Source: URNF01 sp045634325 (GTDB taxonomy: Bacteria > Bacillota > Clostridia > Oscillospirales > Acutalibacteraceae). From it: a DNA stretch of 31,035 nt. Under the pieces are notes generated by a model. The model made no database searches. It was not told the DNA's origin and saw only the letters and a program-made list of their open reading frames with translations. Where the stretch lies: contig JAZRAA010000052.1 of the NCBI GenBank assembly GCA_045634325.1, positions 1-31,035 on the forward strand, written 5' to 3'. The translations under genes were made by a program, and so were the position numbers. How positions within the stretch are numbered: position 1 is the stretch's first letter; each line of letters opens with the position of its first letter. Below, one piece after another: positions 1-6,810 of the stretch.

Positions 1-118
1 CACCCAGCAAAACCTGCTCTGTTAAGCCATTTTTGATGCCTTCGCTTAGTTTTTCAATAGCTTGTGGTTGGTCTCCAGTTGGCTTGTACGGTGAATGTAA
101 AATAAACTTATCCGGCAT
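1..118 (-). CDS. uvrB: UvrB excinuclease subunit, N-terminal 39 codons (gene continues beyond the left edge)
   Basis: The minus strand from base 118 reads MPDKFILHSPYKPTGDQPQA and continues in frame to base 1. This is the characteristic UvrB amino terminus, which precedes the Walker A loop. UvrB is the DNA-damage-verifying helicase-like subunit of the UvrABC nucleotide excision repair nuclease. The ATG (116-118) follows a strong AGGAGTG ribosome site. Only the first 39 codons are visible, so integrity of the rest cannot be judged. A second, diverged and truncated uvrB start lies upstream at 1140-1469. The two share an identical 15 bp around the ribosome site, but the coding parts differ at many positions, so this is not a recent duplication. 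I infer this is the working copy, because it starts cleanly and runs open to the edge. Confidence 0.85.
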   Translation of the reverse strand, partial: MPDKFILHSPYKPTGDQPQAIEKLSEGIKNGLTEQVLLG

Positions 119-206
119 GTTCTCACTCCTTTCTTTTTTGATTATTTTCTGTTTTTTATTGTATTAAATTCACTCGAATTTCGCTAAAAAAGTTGGCGAA
201 TAGTAA

Positions 207-232
207 ATTACACGAATTTAGGTCACAAATTT
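207..232. repeat. 26 bp perfect direct repeat, left copy
   Basis: Bases 207-232 are identical to 1077-1102 and in the same orientation; the identity stops exactly at both ends. The core reads gaatttaggtcacaaattt. The pair encloses the lone membrane-protein gene at 272-1021, with little spare DNA on either side. This is what an insertion footprint, or recombination between short repeats, would leave. No transposase or terminal inverted repeat was seen. Confidence 0.9.
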
Positions 233-271
233 GTGTTCATAATCATTACAAAATATTCAGCTGAGTATTCA

Positions 272-1021
272 TCATAAAGAGATTTCATTATTGCTCTCAT
301 TTTGGACAATGGCTTTTTTAGGGAAGAAATCTACTATTTTAACAATTATTAATGTGAAAGCAACAAATTTAACAACCTCTACTGTTTTGTTAACTGTGTT
401 AGTGAACTCAATTAATGCTGCTCTAACATTTACCTGAGAATTTGAGAAGTACGCTAAGACGCGGTCATCAATCATATTTGTAACAGGTTCTTCGTAATTC
501 AACATTCTTAAAATTAAAACCGCCACTAACAAAACGAATGGAATAACTACAGAAAACCTCAAATAATACGGTATATTCTTTTTTCTTTTTTCTAAGATAC
601 ATATAGAAAGAATTATTATGAACAAAGATAGGTAAAAATATCCGTTTAACCTAATATGCATGAAATCAAAAAAATCAGTTTCTCCACCATGAAGGCCCAC
701 ATCTAATCGTTCTTCAAAAAGCCGAAAGCTTGACTTTATCCACAAAAGGCAATTTGCTATCAACAATAAAACCTTGGAAGCTTTTTTTGAAAATAAAGCA
801 AAAACAATTAAACCACATACAACAAGATTCAAATTCAGTATATTAGATACTATACTTGATAACAATTCGTTTGGAAAATAATTTTCAACATACTCTAAAG
901 AACATCTTCCGGATAATAATGCTTCAATGGGATATGTAAAGCACCTATAAGTTCCCAAGCAAAACATTAAAACTGTAATTATGATATTTATCAATGTGAT
1001 TTTAGAGTTTGATTTCCTCAT
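272..1021 (-). CDS. hypothetical multi-pass membrane protein (249 aa)
   Basis: I do not recognise the family. The protein has about six hydrophobic stretches, near residues 10-29, 60-78, 82-98, 128-145, 154-172 and 213-232. Short charged loops separate them, with positive residues at the extreme amino terminus, so it is very likely an integral membrane protein. There is no obvious enzymatic motif. The ATG at 1021 is preceded by an AAGGTGG ribosome site. It stands alone, is AT-rich, and is flanked on both sides by the 26 bp repeat. The outer neighbours are two different versions of the uvrB start. The arrangement suggests it arrived as a small insertion. Its role is unknown. Confidence 0.6.
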   Translation of the reverse strand: MRKSNSKITLINIIITVLMFCLGTYRCFTYPIEALLSGRCSLEYVENYFPNELLSSIVSNILNLNLVVCGLIVFALFSKKASKVLLLIANCLLWIKSSFRLFEERLDVGLHGGETDFFDFMHIRLNGYFYLSLFIIILSICILEKRKKNIPYYLRFSVVIPFVLLVAVLILRMLNYEEPVTNMIDDRVLAYFSNSQVNVRAALIEFTNTVNKTVEVVKFVAFTLIIVKIVDFFPKKAIVQNESNNEISL

Positions 1022-1076
1022 CTTGAACCACCTTTAAATTCAAAGTATTTAATATTAAAAACTAATATCTTTTCGC

Positions 1077-1102
1077 ATTACACGAATTTAGGTCACAAAT
1101 TT
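1077..1102. repeat. 26 bp perfect direct repeat, right copy
   Basis: This is the second copy of the repeat at 207-232, identical over 26 bases. It lies between the start of the membrane-protein gene (1021) and the end of the truncated uvrB frame (1140). Confidence 0.9.
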
Positions 1103-1139
1103 ATTTGATTTATATAGTGTTATGATGTGTTGTCCTGTG

Positions 1140-1469
1140 TTAAAAAGCCTCTAAAAACGGCGTTTTGTCACGGTTTTTAGTGGAAATCTTGTGTTGGGAT
1201 ACAAAATATTCCACCGCATTTTCGGGGAAGAATTCTTTGAATTCGCTGCAAAGCTGTGCGGCAAGGGTTTTGTTATGAGCGAGAATGAGAGTGGGTTTGT
1301 TCACCTTGGCTATCACGTTGGCCATGGTAAAGGTTTTACCCGAACCGGTCACGCCGAGCAATGTTTGTTCTTTATCACCACGCAAAACACCTTCCGCTAA
1401 TTTCTCAATCGCTTGCGGTTGGTCCCCCGTCGGCTGAAATTTACTGTGCAAAACAAACTTATCCGCCAC
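1140..1469 (-). pseudogene. uvrB: truncated uvrB 5' fragment (about 91 homologous codons plus an unrelated tail)
   Basis: The frame opens at a GTG (1467-1469) behind AAGGAGTG. It encodes a standard UvrB amino terminus: MADKFVLHSKFQPTGDQPQA, the Walker A loop GVTGSGKTF (residues 39-47), and LAHNKTLAAQL through NAVEYFVS at residue 91. A UvrB protein should continue with YYDYYQPEAY. Here it changes abruptly at about base 1197 to an 18-residue unrelated tail (QHKISTKNR onwards) and stops at 1140. UvrB is normally more than 600 residues, so this cannot be functional. A different uvrB start lies downstream at 118. The simplest reading is that the resident gene was displaced by a foreign allele or insertion, leaving its own promoter-proximal end behind. 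Confidence 0.85.
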
Positions 1470-1530
1470 GTTCTCACTCCTTTCATTTGTAGTATAATCA
1501 AAATTTATGTAAATACATTCTATCGAAAAA

Positions 1531-2232
1531 TTACGTCATCTTTTCAGCTTGTGCTTCCTCCAGCAATTTTAACTCTTTTTTGAAAAGCGAAAACGCGCCG
1601 TTGGTGGACGGTAAGGCAAAGCCCTCTATCTGTTGTTTTGTAACAGGATGTGAAAATGCCAATCGATACGAAAAAAGTGCAATGGGAGTTTTGCCGTTAT
1701 CCTTTGTTTGTTGGTTGCCGTATTTGGTATCCCCTACCAGCGAAAAACCGCGTGAGGCAAACTGCACGCGAATTTGATGCGTTCTGCCGGTATGCAATTT
1801 AACTTTCACAAGCGAAAGACCTTTCCGCTCACCCAGCAGTTCGAATTCCAGTTTAGCGTATTTGGCTTGTTCTTGACGATGACGGGATACATACACTTTA
1901 CAGTTTTTCTTATCCTTAATCAAATAATCTTCCATCACGCCGCTTTGCGGTAATTTGCCTTCCACTACCGCTAAATACTCTTTCTCAAAATGATGTGCTG
2001 CCATCATTTTTGCCAGTATTTCTGTGGCTTTACGACTTTTGGAATACACCATCACACCGCCTACGTTGCGGTCCAAACGATGAATCACATCAATTTTATA
2101 AGCACCCGTTTGTTTCTTGAGAATGTCAGGTAAATTCCTCTCTCTTACAAACGGTTCGGACAGTATCCCTACCGGTTTCACACATACAACAATATATTTA
2201 TCATGATATAAAAAACGTACCAAACCGTTCAC
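1531..2232 (-). CDS. RluA-family pseudouridine synthase
   Basis: This 233-residue protein isomerises specific uridines in rRNA or tRNA to pseudouridine. The signature is IDVIHRLDRNVGGVMVYSKS (about residues 47-66), in which the HRLD aspartate is the catalytic residue. LHTGRTHQIRVQFA (about 146-159) and GDTKYG are the other conserved blocks. It has no amino-terminal S4 domain, like the short RluA/YlyB-type members, so the RNA target cannot be assigned. Two starts are possible: GTG at 2230-2232, or TTG at 2221-2223. The AGAGGTG ribosome site overlaps the GTG and is better spaced for the TTG, so the shorter form may be the real one. It has its own promoter at 2249-2278. Confidence 0.9.
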   Translation of the reverse strand: MNGLVRFLYHDKYIVVCVKPVGILSEPFVRERNLPDILKKQTGAYKIDVIHRLDRNVGGVMVYSKSRKATEILAKMMAAHHFEKEYLAVVEGKLPQSGVMEDYLIKDKKNCKVYVSRHRQEQAKYAKLEFELLGERKGLSLVKVKLHTGRTHQIRVQFASRGFSLVGDTKYGNQQTKDNGKTPIALFSYRLAFSHPVTKQQIEGFALPSTNGAFSLFKKELKLLEEAQAEKMT

Positions 2233-2248
2233 CTCTTTTCCAACTTAT

Positions 2249-2278
2249 ATTATACGACATTTGAGCATCCCAAATCAA
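2249..2278 (-). promoter_or_regulatory. SigA-type promoter for the pseudouridine synthase
   Basis: Read on the minus strand: TTGATT (2273-2278), an 18 bp spacer, then a perfect TATAAT (2249-2254). The predicted transcript starts just upstream of the ribosome site of the gene beginning at 2232. Confidence 0.6.
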
Positions 2279-2290
2279 TAGGCAAAAGAA

Positions 2291-2319
2291 AAAAGACCCG
2301 ATGACACATCGGGTCTTTT
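2291..2319 (-). terminator. intrinsic terminator of the glycan gene cluster
   Basis: A perfect 13 bp stem (aaaagacccgatg and its complement) has a 3-base loop. On the minus strand it is followed by a T-rich run. It lies 5 bases after the stop at 2325 and closes the three-gene cluster that starts at 6159. Confidence 0.9.
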
Positions 2320-2324
2320 GAGAT

Positions 2325-2726
2325 TTAAGAATTTGCGGGATTGCGTTTATAAGTGGGTACAATTTCTGCCACAATGTCTTTCATATTGGTTACTTCCACC
2401 TTGTACGCTTCTTCCAGACGACTTAACTGTTCTTTAAACTTCTCATCATCCATTTCGATGGGTTTGCCGATATGAATGAGTTTGTTTTCCGTCTCACCCA
2501 GGCCTTCTTCCGCCATCAGCAATTCTTCAAACAATTTTTCGCCCGGACGCAAGCCGGTGTACTTGATTTCAATATCCACATCCGGCTCAAAACCGGACAA
2601 GCGAATTAAGTTGCGTGCCATATCCGCAATTTTAACAGGTTGACCCATATCGAGTACATAGATTTCGCCGCCTTTGGCGTAGTATCCCGCCTGCAACACC
2701 AGCGAAACCGCTTCGGGAATTGTCAT
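2325..2726 (-). CDS. C-terminal fragment of the nucleotide-sugar 4,6-dehydratase (separated by an in-frame TAG)
   Basis: This 133-codon frame is in the same phase as the gene at 2730-4235. It is separated from it only by TAG and one Phe codon. It begins MTIPEAVSLVLQAG, which in intact PglF/CapD proteins follows directly after the conserved R-Y-F. It continues with the substrate-domain block LDMGQPVKIADMARNLIRLSG and the GLRPGEKLFEEL motif typical of the family. No ribosome site is evident before its ATG, so independent expression is doubtful. Without it the dehydratase lacks the end of its sugar-nucleotide-binding region. Read-through of the TAG would yield a normal protein of about 636 residues. 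Confidence 0.85.
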   Translation of the reverse strand: MTIPEAVSLVLQAGYYAKGGEIYVLDMGQPVKIADMARNLIRLSGFEPDVDIEIKYTGLRPGEKLFEELLMAEEGLGETENKLIHIGKPIEMDDEKFKEQLSRLEEAYKVEVTNMKDIVAEIVPTYKRNPANS

Positions 2727-2729
2727 AAA

Positions 2730-4235
2730 CTAGCGGATAATGTCGGGATGCGTTACCGTGACGGGACCGCCTTCTGCAATTTGTTTGGTGAACAGCGGAA
2801 TAACGCTACCGTTACTGCCAAGCACGTTGCCAAAACGCACCGCCACAAAGTCGGTGTTAGGTGCTTCACGGTTCATCATCTGCACCACCATTTCGCACAA
2901 ACGCTTGGATGCGCCCATGATGTTAGTGGGATTAACCGCTTTATCAGTGGAAATCAAAACGAATTTCTTGACACCGTATTGTACGGCGGCTTTCGCCATT
3001 TTGTAAGTGCCGAACACATTGTTTTTAATGGCTTCATTGGGGCTATCTTCCATCAGCGGCACGTGCTTGTGCGCAGCGGCATGGAACACAATTTCCGGTT
3101 TATATTTGCCCAACACGTAATCAAGACGTGCGGTATTGCGAACCGAACCGATTAAAACCTCCATATTGAGATCAGGATAATCGCGTTTGAGTTCCATTTG
3201 AATATCGTATGCGTTATTCTCATAGATATCAAAAATTAACAGCAATTTCGGGTTGCTACGCGCAATCTGACGGCAAAGTTCACTGCCGATCGAGCCGCCG
3301 CCACCGGTGACCATAACCACTTTGTCGGAAATATAGGCATAGATTTCATCCATATTAACGCTTACAGGGTCTCTGCCTAACAAATCTTGTGGTTCCACTT
3401 TGCGAAGATTACCGATAATGGATTGACCGTTTGCCAACTGGTACAAACCGGGCATTTTTTCCACTTTACAGCCGATTTGACTGCAAATCTGCAAAATATC
3501 CTGTCGGTCTTTGGGATCGCAGTTAAGGATACAATAAATGATTTTATCCACATTATATCGTTTCGCGGCGGCGATGATATCATAACGATTACCCACAACA
3601 GGGACGCCTTCCAAACGACTACCCTTTTTAGAGGTAGCATCGTCAATGATGCACACCACTTTTCCGTGAATTTTATCACTTTCTTTGTACTCTTTAAGCA
3701 GCATATGTCCCGCCATACCGGCGCCGATAATCATAACCCGCTCATGCTCGAGATGATCTTTCAAGCGTTTGCTTAATGCAGTCTGCAAACTGAGAACCAA
3801 CCGCCAAGCAAAACGAATAAATACTGTTCCCGAAAAACTGAAAATTAAACCAAACACGAAATAAGAAGTAGGCATTCCCTCGCAAAAAATATTCGCAAAA
3901 GGCACCATTAACACGCCTAAAATTGCATAAGATGCGAATATGCGCAGTAAATCACCAACGCCCGAAAAAGCCAACATAATCACATACAACAACAGCATGG
4001 CAAATACTGCCAAGGAAACCGCTATCCATATACCGATGCTGTGGAAATATGTTTCAAAATACGTCATCGGAATATCATGAATCCTAAAATCGTATATCAC
4101 CAATAACGCCAACATAAATGCCAGCGCAATGAAAACGATATCTAAGACTACCAGACAAAACGGTTTAAAAAACCGTTTGAGCTTATCTCTTTTTTTCTCC
4201 TGCAACTTTAACACCTCATCACATTCCGCATTCAT
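2730..4235 (-). CDS. PglF/CapD-like membrane-bound UDP-sugar 4,6-dehydratase, interrupted by TAG at the 3' end
   Basis: The 501 residues seen have four amino-terminal membrane helices (about 24-48, 65-90, 94-115, 122-145). A CoA-binding-like Rossmann segment follows (VMIIGAGMAGHML, about 166), then the SDR dehydratase domain with VMVTGGGGSIGSELCRQ (about 308) and STDKAVNPTNIMGASKR, which carries the catalytic region. Family members make UDP-4-keto-6-deoxy-HexNAc from UDP-GlcNAc. The frame ends ...HPDIIR-TAG-F-M-T-I-P. The TAG sits exactly at the conserved tyrosine, and the homologous sequence resumes in the same frame. A single base change (TAT or TAC to TAG) or a sequencing error explains this. 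The start overlaps the stop of the upstream sugar transferase gene (ATGA), so translation is coupled. Confidence 0.85.
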   Translation of the reverse strand: MNAECDEVLKLQEKKRDKLKRFFKPFCLVVLDIVFIALAFMLALLVIYDFRIHDIPMTYFETYFHSIGIWIAVSLAVFAMLLLYVIMLAFSGVGDLLRIFASYAILGVLMVPFANIFCEGMPTSYFVFGLIFSFSGTVFIRFAWRLVLSLQTALSKRLKDHLEHERVMIIGAGMAGHMLLKEYKESDKIHGKVVCIIDDATSKKGSRLEGVPVVGNRYDIIAAAKRYNVDKIIYCILNCDPKDRQDILQICSQIGCKVEKMPGLYQLANGQSIIGNLRKVEPQDLLGRDPVSVNMDEIYAYISDKVVMVTGGGGSIGSELCRQIARSNPKLLLIFDIYENNAYDIQMELKRDYPDLNMEVLIGSVRNTARLDYVLGKYKPEIVFHAAAHKHVPLMEDSPNEAIKNNVFGTYKMAKAAVQYGVKKFVLISTDKAVNPTNIMGASKRLCEMVVQMMNREAPNTDFVAVRFGNVLGSNGSVIPLFTKQIAEGGPVTVTHPDIIR

Positions 4236-4957
4236 CGATGCTTATCAAGATATTGCTTTGCATCGTATGCTTTCCCCAGCACCGCCGCAACGGTCATAAA
4301 CATCGTACCGATATCTCGCCAAAAACCGAAATATTTAATCGCATGCAAATTATATACCATTTTTTGAGGTAAAATTTCGTTAATGTATGTTCCGTCTACA
4401 TCCTGAGCCGCATCCAGCAACTCGCTCTCATCTTTATAAAAGATACTCGCAACAGACGTAACACCCGCCGGCAACAACAAAGTTGCCATCATTTCATCGG
4501 TGTAGGCATCGACGTATTTAGGCACCTCGGGACGTGTGCCCACAAGCGTCATCGTGCCACGGAACACGTCCAGCAACTGGCTGATTTCATCCAAACGACA
4601 CTTGCGAATCAATTTGCCGACTCGGGTTACACGTCTGTCATTGCTGACCGTTACCTGTGTGCCCTTTTTATCAGCATTTTGCACCATCGTGCGAAATTTA
4701 AAAATTCGAAACGTTTTACCGTTTTGTGTCACACGAACCTGTCGATAAAAAACAGGTCCGGGCGAATCCAATTTAATGGCCAATGCTAGCAGTAAAAACA
4801 AAGGACTTAAAAGCAACAGCATACATCCGGAAACCACAATATCAAACACACGTTTGAAAAACAAAGCCACTTGTTTTTTGTGCAAAGCATCATAATACGG
4901 ACGCACTTCTTCCTTGCGTAATTCTGCAGGCAAGGCATCCCAGTCTTTTAACATCAT
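4232..4957 (-). CDS. initiating sugar-phosphate transferase (PglC/WbaP-type, bacterial sugar transferase family)
   Basis: This 241-residue protein should transfer a sugar-1-phosphate from a UDP-sugar to undecaprenyl phosphate, the first membrane step of a surface polysaccharide or glycoprotein glycan. One hydrophobic hairpin lies at about residues 37-63. The conserved cytosolic block follows: KLDSPGPVFYRQVRVTQNG, FRIFKFRTM, the basic RRVTRVGKLIRKCRLDEISQ with its catalytic Asp-Glu, and VGTRPEVPKYV. It lacks the long amino-terminal multi-helix domain of WbaP, so it is the small PglC-like form. It overlaps both neighbours by ATGA junctions: aminotransferase stop at 4954, dehydratase start at 4235. 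The three genes therefore form one translationally coupled unit. Confidence 0.9.
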   Translation of the reverse strand: MMLKDWDALPAELRKEEVRPYYDALHKKQVALFFKRVFDIVVSGCMLLLLSPLFLLLALAIKLDSPGPVFYRQVRVTQNGKTFRIFKFRTMVQNADKKGTQVTVSNDRRVTRVGKLIRKCRLDEISQLLDVFRGTMTLVGTRPEVPKYVDAYTDEMMATLLLPAGVTSVASIFYKDESELLDAAQDVDGTYINEILPQKMVYNLHAIKYFGFWRDIGTMFMTVAAVLGKAYDAKQYLDKHR

Positions 4958-6159
4958 GCAATATATTCTCCGAGAATTTTCACGAAATTTTCAATCACAT
5001 ACTGCACCTGCTCGTCGGTCAAACATGTATGCAACGGCAAGGTGATTTCATTGGCAAAATGCGCATACGCGTTCGGGAAATCTGCAATATCAAATCCCAA
5101 CGCCTTGTAAGCCGTCATCATCGGCAACGGTTTATAGTGCACATTACAAGCAATACCAGCTTGCGCCATTTTCATAATGATTTCATTGCGCTGTTCCGGC
5201 GTAATACGGGGGACGCGCGTAATATACAAATGGCCGGACGAAGAATACTGCTGCGTATAATGAGGCAGTGTTTCAACACCCATCGGACGCAAAGCCGCAT
5301 CATATCGTTCAATGATTTCACGACGACGCTGCAACATCCCGTCATAACGGTCCAACTGCGCAAGACCCACAGCTGCCGCCAAATCGGTCATATTGCATTT
5401 ATACCAAGGACCAACTATATCATATTCCCAAGCGCCTAATTGCGTTTTGGCAAGCGCATCCTTGGATTGTCCGTGCAGACTAAGCAGTTGCAGCTGTTTA
5501 TATATTTCCTCATCATCCACACCCGCAATAGTATTCCAGGTCAAAGCACCGCCCTCTGCAGTGGTGAGATTTTTCACGGCATGGAAAGAGAAAGAGGAGA
5601 AATCCGCAATACTACCCACCATTTTATCGCCGCATCTCGCACCAAGCGCATGCGCCGTATCTGCCAAAACCGCAATGCGACCAAGCGCCTCTTGCAACTT
5701 ACCGGAGGGTTTGAACAACTCTTTTTTACGATTAACAATATCAAAAATACGCGTATAATCACACGGCACACCGCCCAGGTCCACCGGGATAATAGCTTTT
5801 GTTTTTTCAGTGATAGCGGATTCTAATTGGTCATAATCCATTTCAAAACTATCCGCCGCCGTATCTACAAACACCAATTTTGCACCAACGTGACACACCA
5901 CCGATGCAGATGCGGTATACGTATAAGCAGTAGTGATAACTTCGTCCCCCGGTCCGATACCCAACACACGCAGCGCCATTTGTGCGCAAGCAGTTTGCGA
6001 ATTGAGACACACGCACTTGTTTACACCGACATAGGCAGCAATGCGTTTTTCCAATTCTTTTGTGCGCGGGCCGGTAGTAATCCAGCCGGACAACAATGCA
6101 TCACTAACACCCTGCACTTCTGCATTCGAAATATCAGGCGGTGAAAATAAAATATTCAT
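4954..6159 (-). CDS. DegT/DnrJ/EryC1/StrS sugar aminotransferase (PglE-like)
   Basis: This 401-residue PLP enzyme should convert the 4-keto sugar made by the neighbouring dehydratase into a 4-amino-4,6-dideoxy sugar. The fold signature is visible: TTAYTYTASASVVCHVGAKLVFVD, then ADTAHALGA, then SFHAVKNLTTAEGGAL, where the lysine of HAVKN is the PLP Schiff-base residue. The C-terminal part carries NVHYKPL. I chose the ATG at 6157-6159 because AGGAAAGG precedes it at good spacing. An upstream in-frame start at 6186 would add nine residues that do not resemble the family and would lie over the ribosome site. It is the first gene of the coupled cluster; no sugar acetyltransferase (PglD-like) is present here. 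Confidence 0.92.
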   Translation of the reverse strand: MNILFSPPDISNAEVQGVSDALLSGWITTGPRTKELEKRIAAYVGVNKCVCLNSQTACAQMALRVLGIGPGDEVITTAYTYTASASVVCHVGAKLVFVDTAADSFEMDYDQLESAITEKTKAIIPVDLGGVPCDYTRIFDIVNRKKELFKPSGKLQEALGRIAVLADTAHALGARCGDKMVGSIADFSSFSFHAVKNLTTAEGGALTWNTIAGVDDEEIYKQLQLLSLHGQSKDALAKTQLGAWEYDIVGPWYKCNMTDLAAAVGLAQLDRYDGMLQRRREIIERYDAALRPMGVETLPHYTQQYSSSGHLYITRVPRITPEQRNEIIMKMAQAGIACNVHYKPLPMMTAYKALGFDIADFPNAYAHFANEITLPLHTCLTDEQVQYVIENFVKILGEYIA

Positions 6160-6235
6160 ACTACCTTTCCTCTCTCGACATGTCACAAATCAAATTTATA
6201 TTCACAAAGATATTATTTACAACAACTCACGCTAA

Positions 6236-6265
6236 ATTATAACATACTTTTCCATATTTTTTCAA
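6236..6265 (-). promoter_or_regulatory. promoter of the glycan cluster
   Basis: On the minus strand: TTGAAA (6260-6265), an 18 bp spacer, TATAAT (6236-6241), with an extended TGn just before the -10. It leaves a leader of about 70 nt before the aminotransferase start at 6159. Confidence 0.6.
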
Positions 6266-6310
6266 TAGATAATACTAAATTTATACTAAACTTATTAATA
6301 AACATCAAAA

Positions 6311-6345
6311 AAAGACCGTTCCGCAACCATACGGAACAGTCCTTT
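6311..6345 (-). terminator. intrinsic terminator after the GtrA gene
   Basis: The hairpin arms aaagaccgttccg and cggaacagtccttt pair with a G-U on the minus-strand RNA and are followed there by seven U. It directly follows the stop at 6346. Confidence 0.85.
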
Positions 6346-6798
6346 TTACTTATTTTTGAAAATAAATACTTTGCAGAACACATAATTGAGCACAATCACA
6401 ATTACGCTAACCAAAGCCTTAGACACAATGCCCTCTATACCAAAAAAGCTTTGATTAAGACCCAATATAACCAAAAGCGGTACCAAAATAACCTCTAAAG
6501 CGCCCGTCAAAAGGCGAGCAGAAAAAAATTTCGTTGCTTCAGGCAGAACAACTTCCCAATTCCAATGAAAACTCTCAAAAACAAATACTTTATTCACAAC
6601 GAATGCGAAAATTACCGCACAAATCCACGAGAAAATGTTAGCAACCGTAATCGTCACCAAGGAATCCGCAAAAACACTATCAAAAACGAGCACAAACAGA
6701 CTATAACTGCCCCAGCCGACAACCGTTGTCAACACGCCCCAAAACAGATAACGGATTGCTTCTCCGTATTTTCTCAACACGTGTATGATTTTATCCAT
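6346..6798 (-). CDS. GtrA-family membrane protein
   Basis: This 150-residue protein has the compact four-helix pattern of the GtrA/DPMS-like family (about residues 12-32, 40-62, 88-108 and 118-142). It includes the family-like opening YLFWGVLTTVVGWGSYSLF, the central FAFVVNKVFVF and the end NYVFCKVFIFKNK. Such proteins are thought to help flip undecaprenyl- or polyprenyl-linked sugars or act in cell-surface glycosylation. It begins 13 bases after the ClC stop, behind AGGGTGGG, and is the last gene of the PlsC-ClC-GtrA operon. It borders a surface-glycan cluster but has a separate terminator, so a functional link to that cluster is only inference. Confidence 0.88.
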   Translation of the reverse strand: MDKIIHVLRKYGEAIRYLFWGVLTTVVGWGSYSLFVLVFDSVFADSLVTITVANIFSWICAVIFAFVVNKVFVFESFHWNWEVVLPEATKFFSARLLTGALEVILVPLLVILGLNQSFFGIEGIVSKALVSVIVIVLNYVFCKVFIFKNK

Positions 6799-6810
6799 TT
6801 TCCCACCCTT

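Noticed and set aside
119..271. LexA (SOS) operator upstream of uvrB
   Set aside because: Several CGAAT words occur, but no CGAAC-N4-GTTCG type palindrome was found.
2727..2729. Pyrrolysine insertion at the TAG of the dehydratase
   Set aside because: The aligned residue is a tyrosine in a non-methylamine enzyme, and no pyl genes are visible. A point mutation is far simpler.
2640..3155. A 171-codon plus-strand frame across the dehydratase break
   Set aside because: It is a shadow of the dehydratase gene with a composition unlike the local proteins.
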